Assembly (NCBI GenBank): GCA_007131435.1
Contig: SLQM01000136.1
Location: 1-8,113 of the forward strand
Source of the DNA: Syntrophomonadaceae bacterium
Lineage (GTDB): Bacteria; Bacillota; Dethiobacteria; DTU022
Direction of reading: 5' to 3'
DNA length: 8,113 nucleotides
Shown: piece by piece, positions 1-5,521 of the stretch
Position numbering within the stretch: the first letter of the stretch is position 1
Layout of the letters: each line of letters opens with the position of its first letter
Notes under the pieces: generated by a model
Database searches by the model: none
What the model saw: only the letters and a program-made list of their open reading frames with translations
Told to the model about the DNA's origin: nothing
Made by a program: the position numbers and the translations under genes

Positions 1-180
1 ACAGTTAAGCGTGTTTCATGCTTATGCAGAGAGCCGGTTTAAGGTGAGAGTCCGGTTAAGCCAGCTGCTGTAAATCACCCCGGAGCACCCGCGCAAAATC
101 TCTTTTGGGAAAGTAGACGCGGGCGGATGCCTCCGTTATCCGGCTTTTTAAGTGGTTAAAGAGCTGCGCTGTTTAACCAT

Positions 181-214
181 GAGGGTGGTACCACGGGAGT
201 AAATCTCGTCCCTT
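181..214 (+). promoter_or_regulatory. T-box antiterminator
   Basis: This is the alternative fold to the leader terminator. Helix A1 pairs AGGG (182-185) with CCCT (210-213). The 7-nt bulge TGGTACC (186-192) contains the NCCA-binding tetranucleotide TGGT. Helix A2 pairs ACGGGA (193-198) with TCTCGT (204-209), closing on the loop GTAAA. The 3' arm reuses bases 205-212 of the terminator stem, so the two folds exclude each other. Uncharged tRNA-Ile is expected to stabilise this form. Confidence 0.9.
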
Positions 215-233
215 AGGGGGCGAGTTTTCTTTT
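205..233 (+). terminator. Leader intrinsic terminator of the ileS T-box
   Basis: CTCGTCCC (205-212) pairs with GGGGCGAG (217-224) over 8 bp, including one T-G pair, with loop TTAG. The T-rich run TTTTCTTTT (225-233) follows at once. This is the default OFF structure when tRNA-Ile is fully charged. Confidence 0.92.
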
Positions 234-296
234 AACCAGCCTTAACTTTGTTCAATTATAAGTTTTAAGCCAACAGGGTGGACCATTATTTCATCA

Positions 297-303
297 AAAG
301 GAG
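297..303 (+). promoter_or_regulatory. Ribosome binding site of ileS
   Basis: AAAGGAG ends 13 nt before the ATG at 317. The spacing is slightly long but usable. The other in-frame ATG, at 305, starts only one base after this site and is unlikely to be used. Homologous IleRS proteins start at the MDY..TLNLP sequence, which supports 317. Confidence 0.75.
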
Positions 304-316
304 AATGAAAATTATC

Positions 317-3076
317 ATGGATTACCGAGAAACTTTAAACTTGCCAAATACCGACTTCCCAATGCGCGCCAACCTGCCGAACCGTGAGCCGGATGTCCTG
401 AAGCGATGGGAAGAAATTGATATTAACAGGCTTGCCCGTGAAAACCGCAAGGGGGCTCCACTTTATATATTGCATGATGGACCTCCATACGCAAACGGCG
501 ATATACATATGGGCACAGCTTTAAACAAGGTGCTGAAAGATATTATCAATAAGTATAAAACCATGACCGGTTTTGACTGCCCCTATGTTCCCGGTTGGGA
601 CACTCATGGCCTGCCGATTGAGCACCAGATTATAAAAACCAAAAAGGTAAAACGTAAGGAAATATCAGATCTTCAATTCAGGCAGATGTGCCATGAGTAT
701 GCCCTGAAATATGTTGATATCCAGCGGGAACAGTTTAAGCGGCTTGGTGTACGGGGAGATTGGGAAAATCCTTATCTGACCCTTAAACCTGAATATGAAG
801 GGCGCCAGATCAAGGTATTTGGAGCAATGGCCGAAAAAGGCTATATCTATAAAGGTATGCGGCCCGTTTACTGGTGTGCCAGCTGCGAAACGGCATTAGC
901 CGAAGCTGAAATTGAATATGGTAATAAGATATCACAATCAATTTATGTAAAGTTTCCGCTGGTAGATGACCTGGGTCTTTTAGGCGGCACTGAAAACCGT
1001 TACTGCCTGATCTGGACTACCACTGCATGGACAATACCGGCAAACCTTGCTATAGCGCTGCATCCCGATTTAGACTATGTTCTTGCTGATGCCGGTTCTG
1101 AGCAATACCTTTTGGCCGAAGGCCTGCTTGAAGAGGTATCCAGCCTGGCCGGCGCAGATAAACCATGGCCCGTGCTTAAAAAGTTTAAAGGACGCGAGCT
1201 TGTCGGTATGCGCTGTAAGCATCCTCTATATGACCGTGAATCGATCCTGCTTACCGGTGATCACGTTACCCTGGAGCAGGGAACAGGCTGTGTTCATATA
1301 GCCCCGGGTCATGGCCATGAAGACTTTGCCATCGGCCAGGAAAATGATTTGCCAATCCTCAGCCCTCTTAACGATAGCGGTATCTTTACTGAAGAAGCCG
1401 GGCCTTATGCCGGCATGCATTACAGTGCAGGTGGCGAAGCAGTGATTAAGGATCTTGACAGCCAGGGGGCCTTAGTTAAATCAACCCCCCTGGAGCACCA
1501 GTACCCGAACTGCTGGCGCTGCAAAGAGCCTGTCCTCTATCGTGCCACGGAGCAGTGGTTTGCTTCGGTAGAAGGATTCCGAAAGGAAGCACTTGAAGCT
1601 ATCAAAAAGGTCCATTGGACACCATCATGGGGGGAAGAGCGGATCTACAACATGATTGCTGAAAGACAGGATTGGTGTATTTCACGTCAGCGGGCCTGGG
1701 GAGTACCCATACCAATATTCTACTGCAACAAGTGCAGTGCTCCCCTGATTAATAAAAAAACCATAGAAATTGTAAGCGAACTTTTTTCCCGGGAGGGTTC
1801 TGATGCCTGGTTTGCCAAAGAAACATCGGAGATCCTACCTCCGGATATCAAATGCTCAGAATGCGGGCATGGACAGTTCCGGAAGGAAATGGACACAATG
1901 GATGTCTGGTTTGATTCCGGCTCAAGCCATGCCGCTGTTCTTGAAACAAGGGACGAGTTGCGCTGGCCGGCCGATCTCTACCTGGAAGGAAGCGACCAGT
2001 ACCGGGGATGGTTTCATTCCTCTCTGCTTACTGCAGTAGCCTCCAGGGGAATGCCACCATACCATGCCGTGCTCAGTCACGGATGGGTTGTTGATGGAGA
2101 TGGTAAGAAGATGTCTAAATCGCTGGGCAATGTTATAGCCCCGGAACAGATAATCAAGCGCTATGGTGCCGATATTTTAAGGCTATGGGTGTCATCTGCT
2201 GATTTTACCAGTGATATTCACCTTTCGGAGGATATCCTCAAACAGTTGATCGAGGTATATCGTAAAATTCGCAATACCATCAGGTTTCTGCTTGGCAATT
2301 GCGCCGATTTTGATCCTGCCGTAGATGCCCTGCCTTACGATAAAATGGAAGAAATAGACCGCTGGGCCCTTTACAGGCTGAACAATCTGCTTCGCAGAGT
2401 AACAGCAGCCTATGATAAGTATGAATATCACCAGTTTTACCATGCCATTCATAACTTCTGTGTTGTGGATATGAGCAATTTTTACCTGGACATTATCAAG
2501 GACAGGCTTTATTGCTCTGTTCCGGGTGAAGATATCCGCCGCTCAGCTCAAACAGCCTTGATGCAAATTTTGGAGCACCTGGTAGTGATGATTGCGCCAA
2601 TTCTTACCTTTACAGCAGAAGAAGTCTGGCAATATATACCAGGCAAAAATAAAGAAAGTGTTCAGCTTGCCGATTGGCCTGAACCTAACCCGGCCTGGGA
2701 AAATCCTGAGCTGGGTCAGCGCTGGCAGACCCTGCTGGAAGTACGTGAAGATGTTACATGGGCCCTGGAACTGGCCAGGAAAGACAAGGTAATTGGAGGT
2801 TCGCTGGCAGCTTCTGTCACAATTTGGGCTGATGTCGATCTTTACCAAAAGCTGGAACCTTACAAAACCTACCTGCCAGTTCTGTTTATCGTTTCAACAG
2901 CCGCCTTGAATAAAGATACCGAGGGAGCACCGGGTGAGGCTGCAAGCGGTCAGAAAAAAGGGATTAAAATATTAGTTGAAAAAGCTGATGGCCACAAGTG
3001 CCCTCGCTGCTGGATATACACCGAGGCAGAAGAAGAGCTTTGCCCGCGCTGCAGTAAAGTGGTTGCTGCTCTCTAA
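317..3076 (+). CDS. ileS: Isoleucyl-tRNA synthetase (IleRS, bacterial type 1)
   Basis: Cytoplasmic class I aminoacyl-tRNA synthetase that charges tRNA-Ile with isoleucine and edits mis-formed Val-tRNA. It is 919 aa, close to the roughly 920 aa of Bacillus IleRS. The N-terminal GPPYANGDIHMGT (55-67) is the HIGH region; here it reads HMGT (H64-T67) instead of HxGH. The CP1 editing domain shows WTTTAWT (233-239) and HGHEDF with the conserved editing Asp at 336. DVWFDSG is at 529-535 and KMSKS at 598-602. An extra Cys pair set (C470, C473, C513, C516) suggests a zinc site inserted in the catalytic region. The C-terminal CPRCW...CPRC (C895, C898, C909, C912) is the zinc-binding tail of type 1 enzymes. 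The ATG at 317 is chosen over the upstream GTG at 278 from the Shine-Dalgarno position and homology. Expression is under the T-box upstream, and a terminator isolates it from the next gene. Confidence 0.98.
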   Translation: MDYRETLNLPNTDFPMRANLPNREPDVLKRWEEIDINRLARENRKGAPLYILHDGPPYANGDIHMGTALNKVLKDIINKYKTMTGFDCPYVPGWDTHGLPIEHQIIKTKKVKRKEISDLQFRQMCHEYALKYVDIQREQFKRLGVRGDWENPYLTLKPEYEGRQIKVFGAMAEKGYIYKGMRPVYWCASCETALAEAEIEYGNKISQSIYVKFPLVDDLGLLGGTENRYCLIWTTTAWTIPANLAIALHPDLDYVLADAGSEQYLLAEGLLEEVSSLAGADKPWPVLKKFKGRELVGMRCKHPLYDRESILLTGDHVTLEQGTGCVHIAPGHGHEDFAIGQENDLPILSPLNDSGIFTEEAGPYAGMHYSAGGEAVIKDLDSQGALVKSTPLEHQYPNCWRCKEPVLYRATEQWFASVEGFRKEALEAIKKVHWTPSWGEERIYNMIAERQDWCISRQRAWGVPIPIFYCNKCSAPLINKKTIEIVSELFSREGSDAWFAKETSEILPPDIKCSECGHGQFRKEMDTMDVWFDSGSSHAAVLETRDELRWPADLYLEGSDQYRGWFHSSLLTAVASRGMPPYHAVLSHGWVVDGDGKKMSKSLGNVIAPEQIIKRYGADILRLWVSSADFTSDIHLSEDILKQLIEVYRKIRNTIRFLLGNCADFDPAVDALPYDKMEEIDRWALYRLNNLLRRVTAAYDKYEYHQFYHAIHNFCVVDMSNFYLDIIKDRLYCSVPGEDIRRSAQTALMQILEHLVVMIAPILTFTAEEVWQYIPGKNKESVQLADWPEPNPAWENPELGQRWQTLLEVREDVTWALELARKDKVIGGSLAASVTIWADVDLYQKLEPYKTYLPVLFIVSTAALNKDTEGAPGEAASGQKKGIKILVEKADGHKCPRCWIYTEAEEELCPRCSKVVAAL

Positions 3077-3108
3077 GCCAGGTATTGCCTGAAGTAAGAA
3101 AAGTTTCC

Positions 3109-3142
3109 AAAAACCCCTCTCATTTTGGGAGGGGCTTTTATT
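3109..3142 (+). terminator. Intrinsic terminator after ileS
   Basis: CCCCTCTC (3114-3121) pairs with GGGAGGGG (3127-3134) over 8 bp, with one T-G pair and loop ATTTT, followed by CTTTTATT. An A-rich stretch before the stem could allow some action on the other strand. It lies 32 bp beyond the ileS stop codon and should separate ileS from the acyl-CoA ligase gene. Confidence 0.9.
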
Positions 3143-3155
3143 AAAGGAAGGAATA

Positions 3156-3221
3156 ATGGCATTGATACAGAATATTAAAAATAAGTTAATAAATCTAACT
3201 ACAAGGGGGAAGAAGATTTGA
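3156..3221 (+). CDS. Possible 21-codon leader ORF coupled to the acyl-CoA ligase start
   Basis: A short frame opens with ATG at 3156, preceded by AAAGGAAGG (3143-3151), a good Shine-Dalgarno site. It runs 21 codons to TGA (3219-3221). That stop overlaps the TTG start of the next gene in a TTGA arrangement typical of translational coupling. The predicted peptide starts MALIQNIKNK and ends TTRGKKI; it is lysine-rich, basic and possibly amphipathic. I do not recognise it. The site and overlap favour real translation, but a 21-codon frame can arise by chance. The promoter proposed at 3162-3190 would start transcription inside it, so the two readings compete. Confidence 0.3.
   Translation: MALIQNIKNKLINLTTRGKKI
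3162..3190 (+). promoter_or_regulatory. Possible sigma-A promoter for the acyl-CoA ligase gene
   Basis: TTGATA (3162-3167, 5 of 6 to the -35 consensus) lies 17 bp before GTTAAT (3185-3190, 4 of 6 to the -10 consensus), within an AT-rich stretch just after the ileS terminator. Transcription would start near 3197, leaving about a 20-nt leader. A promoter is expected here because of the terminator upstream, but the -10 match is weak. Confidence 0.35.
3203..3209 (+). promoter_or_regulatory. Ribosome binding site for the TTG-started acyl-CoA ligase gene
   Basis: AAGGGGG ends 8 nt before the TTG at 3218, which decides the start at TTG rather than the ATG at 3236. The resulting N-terminus (MTERPWMKNYP) lines up with the start of Bacillus LcfA as I recall it. 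Confidence 0.7.
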
Positions 3222-4843
3222 CTGAAAGGCCGTGGATGAAAAACTATCCTGTTCGCTGGACTCTTGATTACCCGGAAGTTTCTTTATACCAGTATTTCAA
3301 AGAATGTACAGCCGATTATCCCGACCTGGTTGCGCTTGTATTTTTTAGCAATGAAATAACTTACAGGGAGCTAAATGAAAAAATAAAACTTACAGCTGCA
3401 GCGCTTGAAAGCCTGGGTGTCAAGAAAGGCGACCGGGTTGCCCTTATGTTGCCCAACTGCCCCCAGTATGTCTATGCCTTCTATGCCTGCATGCAGCTTG
3501 GCGCTGTGGTGGTCCAGGTAAATCCACTCTACACCCCCGATGAGTTGGAGTATATTCTTAACGATTCGGGAGCGGAAGTTTTTATCGGGGCAGATGCAGT
3601 TTTTGCTTCTTTTCATGCCGTGCGGAAAAAAGTGCCCGTAAAGCATGTTATAGTATCCCGCCTGCTCTGGAATGAAGTTGAAGGGAATAATATAAGCTTT
3701 GATATCATGCTGCAGCAGCATGAACCTTTACAGGAAGAGGCTGATATTGACCCGAAGGAAGATCTGGCTGTTTTTCAGTATACCGGGGGAACAACAGGCT
3801 TTCCCAAGGCAGCCATGTTAACCCACTACAATTTAACCTGCAACGTAATCCAGACCAAGGAATGGCTAAGTGGGTGGGTAGACGAAAAATTTAAAGACGG
3901 GATCAAACAGTACTATGGTGTATCAATATTACCCTTTTTCCATTCGTACGGCATGACCTGCGCCATGAATACGGGGTTAACTCTTCCAGCGGGACAGATA
4001 TTGCTGCCCCGCTTTGATATTGAAGCCATGCTGGATCTGATAAAAAAATATCAACCCCTGCTTTTACCGGCAGTCCCCACGGTATACATTGCCATTGCCA
4101 ACCACCAGAACATTGAACACTATAAGGTTGATGCCATAGAGATATGTAATTGCGGTGCAGCGCCAATGCCTTTGGAAGCAATGGCCCGCTTCGAGGAAAG
4201 AACGGGTTCAAAAATTCTCGAAGGTTACGGCCTCTCTGAAGCTTCCCCGGTTACCCACTGCAACCCTTTAATGGGAGAACGCAAGCCTGGCAGCATTGGG
4301 ATTCCTTATCCCGGTACTGAATGTAAGCTTGTTGATATTGAAACCGGGGAAAATGAGGTGCCCGCCGGTGAAGCCGGAGAGCTTATTGTCAAGGGTCCGC
4401 AGGTAATGAAAGGTTATTGGAACCGGCCGGATGATACTGCGGAAACCCTGCGTGACGGATGGCTCTATACCGGAGATATTGCCCAAATGGACGAAGAAGG
4501 ATTTTTCTTCCTGGTCGATCGCAAAAAAGACCTGGTTATTTCCGGCGGGTTTAACATCTATCCCAGGGAGATAGACGAAGTCCTCTTCGAACACCCTAAA
4601 ATAGCAGAAGCAGTGTCTGTAGGCCTTCCCGATGACTATTACGGGGAAATTATTAAGGCTTATGTTGTCCTGCACGAAGAAGAGACGGCAACAGAAGAAG
4701 AGATTATAGAATATTGCAAAGAAAAACTGGCCAAATTTAAGGTGCCCAGGATAGTAGAATTCCGCGATGAGCTGCCCAAGAGCGCAATCGGTAAGGTGCT
4801 GCGCCGCAGCCTGCTTGAGGAAGAGCGCCGCAAAACTGAATAA
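3218..4843 (+). CDS. fadD: Long-chain fatty-acid-CoA ligase (AMP-forming), LcfA/FadD type
   Basis: A member of the ANL adenylating superfamily that activates a fatty acid to acyl-AMP and then acyl-CoA, feeding beta-oxidation or lipid synthesis; probably cytoplasmic or membrane-associated. It is 541 aa, against about 560 for LcfA and FadD. The order of core motifs is complete: phosphate-binding YTGGTTGFPK (188-197), EGYGLSEASP mid-protein, YTGD (417-420, with the ribose-binding Asp at 420), the hinge DRKKD (434-438) followed by SGGFNIYPREIDE, and C-terminal PKSAIGK with the catalytic Lys at 526. The residue after the P-loop Lys is Ala (PKAAM) where Gly is usual. Chain length cannot be read from sequence; FPFFH-type and YGLSEASP motifs fit long- or medium-chain ligases better than acetyl-CoA synthetase. 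It starts with TTG, follows the ileS terminator, and has no clear terminator of its own. Confidence 0.93.
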   Translation: MTERPWMKNYPVRWTLDYPEVSLYQYFKECTADYPDLVALVFFSNEITYRELNEKIKLTAAALESLGVKKGDRVALMLPNCPQYVYAFYACMQLGAVVVQVNPLYTPDELEYILNDSGAEVFIGADAVFASFHAVRKKVPVKHVIVSRLLWNEVEGNNISFDIMLQQHEPLQEEADIDPKEDLAVFQYTGGTTGFPKAAMLTHYNLTCNVIQTKEWLSGWVDEKFKDGIKQYYGVSILPFFHSYGMTCAMNTGLTLPAGQILLPRFDIEAMLDLIKKYQPLLLPAVPTVYIAIANHQNIEHYKVDAIEICNCGAAPMPLEAMARFEERTGSKILEGYGLSEASPVTHCNPLMGERKPGSIGIPYPGTECKLVDIETGENEVPAGEAGELIVKGPQVMKGYWNRPDDTAETLRDGWLYTGDIAQMDEEGFFFLVDRKKDLVISGGFNIYPREIDEVLFEHPKIAEAVSVGLPDDYYGEIIKAYVVLHEEETATEEEIIEYCKEKLAKFKVPRIVEFRDELPKSAIGKVLRRSLLEEERRKTE

Positions 4844-4872
4844 TCCTTGAATTTGTTAATTTAATTTGCCCA

Positions 4873-4954
4873 GGGCTACTGCTCTAAGCATGCCGGATGA
4901 CCTGCGGGCAGGCCTGCTTCAGACATTAATTCACCGGCCATTAGAGCTTTGCCT
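4873..4954. repeat. Imperfect inverted repeat, possible structured RNA, in the 4844-5056 gap
   Basis: This arm-pair lies in the 213-bp gap between the acyl-CoA ligase and lspA genes. GGGC (4873-4876) can pair with GCCT (4951-4954), GCTCTAA (4881-4887) with TTAGAGC (4941-4947), and GCCGG (4892-4896) with CCGGC (4934-4938), separated by small internal loops. The apex holds CCTG/CAGG (4901-4912) and the 10-bp palindrome GCAGGCCTGC (4908-4917). No T-run follows directly, so it is not a standard terminator. I match it to no known RNA family. It could be a structured 3' UTR, a small RNA or a dispersed intergenic repeat. Confidence 0.35.
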
Positions 4955-4989
4955 GCAAGTGGTAATGTTTTTAGCCGGGACTGCTTTTC

Positions 4990-5018
4990 TTTACCGGTGC
5001 CGTTGAGAATGCTAAAAT
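4990..5018 (+). promoter_or_regulatory. Candidate sigma-A promoter for lspA-lgt-rluD
   Basis: TTTACC (4990-4995, 4 of 6 to TTGACA), a 17-bp spacer, then TGcTAAAAT (5010-5018), an extended -10 with 5 of 6 matches to TATAAT. Transcription would begin near 5025, giving a leader of about 32 nt before the lspA TTG. The -10 sits in the right arm of an inverted repeat, TTTTAGC (4969-4975) and GCTAAAA (5011-5017), which could serve as an operator. Confidence 0.55.
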
Positions 5019-5044
5019 GTACAAACGATTTGAAAAACTTGAGT

Positions 5045-5050
5045 GGAGGT
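5045..5050 (+). promoter_or_regulatory. Ribosome binding site for the TTG-started lspA
   Basis: GGAGGT, an almost full anti-16S match, has its GGAGG core ending 7 nt before the TTG at 5057. There is no ATG near the expected N-terminus; the next in-frame ATG (codon 25) would delete the first membrane segment, so TTG is the start. Confidence 0.85.
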
Positions 5051-5056
5051 AGCTAA

Positions 5057-5512
5057 TTGCGCTTAATCATAACAGTAATTGTCGTAATCTTAATCGATCA
5101 ACTATCCAAGTATGCGGTCATTAAAAATATGGAAATCGGGCAGTCCATTCCGATCATAGATAACTTCCTGCATATAACCTTTGTGCGCAACCCCGGTGCC
5201 GCATTTGGTATGCTGCCATACCAGACAATATTCTTTGTCATTATTACCGTAATCGTATCTTTATTGATTATTTACTATTATCGCACGCTCCCCGAGGGTT
5301 ACGCCTGGCTGAGGTTTGGGCTTTCACTGCAACTTGGTGGGGCAATAGGCAACTTGATTGATCGTATTAATGAAGGTTATGTTGTCGATTTTATTGATTT
5401 TAAAATATGGCCTCCTGTTTTCAACATTGCCGATTCAGCAATCGTAATCGGTATAGCTATTTTTATCATTGCTTTTTGGCGCGATCCTGCTTTAAGGGTA
5501 GAAAGGAGTTAA
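5057..5512 (+). CDS. lspA: Lipoprotein signal peptidase (signal peptidase II)
   Basis: A polytopic membrane aspartyl protease that removes the signal peptide from prolipoproteins after the lipobox Cys has been diacylglyceryl-modified. It is 151 aa, near the usual 150-165. Four hydrophobic segments are visible, near 2-22, 57-75, 86-103 and 121-142. Family motifs are DQLSKY (14-19), RNPGAAFG (44-51), GNLIDR (98-103), VVDF with Asp111, and FNIADS with Asp126. Asp111 and Asp126 match the catalytic pair of the family; Asn99 and Arg103 match the substrate-pocket residues. The N-terminus aligns with Bacillus LspA without a gap, which supports the TTG start. It is the first gene of a unit with lgt (9-bp gap) and rluD. 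lgt makes its substrate, so the pair encodes sequential steps. Confidence 0.97.
   Translation: MRLIITVIVVILIDQLSKYAVIKNMEIGQSIPIIDNFLHITFVRNPGAAFGMLPYQTIFFVIITVIVSLLIIYYYRTLPEGYAWLRFGLSLQLGGAIGNLIDRINEGYVVDFIDFKIWPPVFNIADSAIVIGIAIFIIAFWRDPALRVERS
5502..5508 (+). promoter_or_regulatory. Ribosome binding site of lgt, inside the end of lspA
   Basis: AAAGGAG lies within the last codons of lspA and ends 13 nt before the lgt ATG at 5522. The placement suggests translation of the two genes is linked; the spacing is on the long side. Confidence 0.6.
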
Positions 5513-5521
5513 ACACCAAAG

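Larger units (their letters stand above)
1..233 (+). ncRNA. T-box riboswitch leader of ileS (tRNA-Ile responsive), 5' end cut by window
   Basis: This leader reads the charging state of tRNA-Ile and lets ileS be transcribed when uncharged tRNA accumulates. The window opens inside Stem I, just above the specifier loop: ACAG (1-4) can pair with CTGT (68-71). The apical GAGAG...GGTGAGAG pattern spans about 30-50. The specifier codon ATC (74-76) is followed by the conserved A and CCCCGGAG. Then come CCCGCG (88-93) pairing with CGCGGG (118-123) around the typical GGAAAGTAGA, and CGGAT (124-128) pairing with ATCCG (138-142), like the Stem IIA/B region. Stem III is TGGTTAAA (153-160) pairing with TTTAACCA (172-179). 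The T-box core AGGGTGGTACCACGGG lies at 182-197. Its TGGT bulge (186-189) fits a 3' ACCA end, so discriminator A, as in tRNA-Ile. The promoter and the 5' strand of the specifier loop lie outside the window. Confidence 0.95.

Noticed and set aside
234..262. Second ileS promoter using TATAAG at 257-262
   Set aside because: The -10 match is good but the sequence 17 bp upstream (AACCAG) has no -35 likeness; T-box leaders are normally driven from upstream of the leader.
278..316. Upstream GTG start extending IleRS by 13 residues
   Set aside because: No ribosome site precedes the GTG, the extra residues have no counterpart in the family, and AAAGGAG at 297-303 points to ATG 317.
4968..4972. TTTTT run as a terminator for the acyl-CoA ligase gene
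   Set aside because: The bases just before it form no stable GC-rich hairpin; the nearest stem ends 13 bp or more upstream.
4890..5006. 38-codon plus-strand ORF beginning MPDDLRAG with a hydrophobic C-terminal half
   Set aside because: No ribosome site at a workable distance, it overlaps the inverted repeats and the lspA promoter, and it resembles no family I know.
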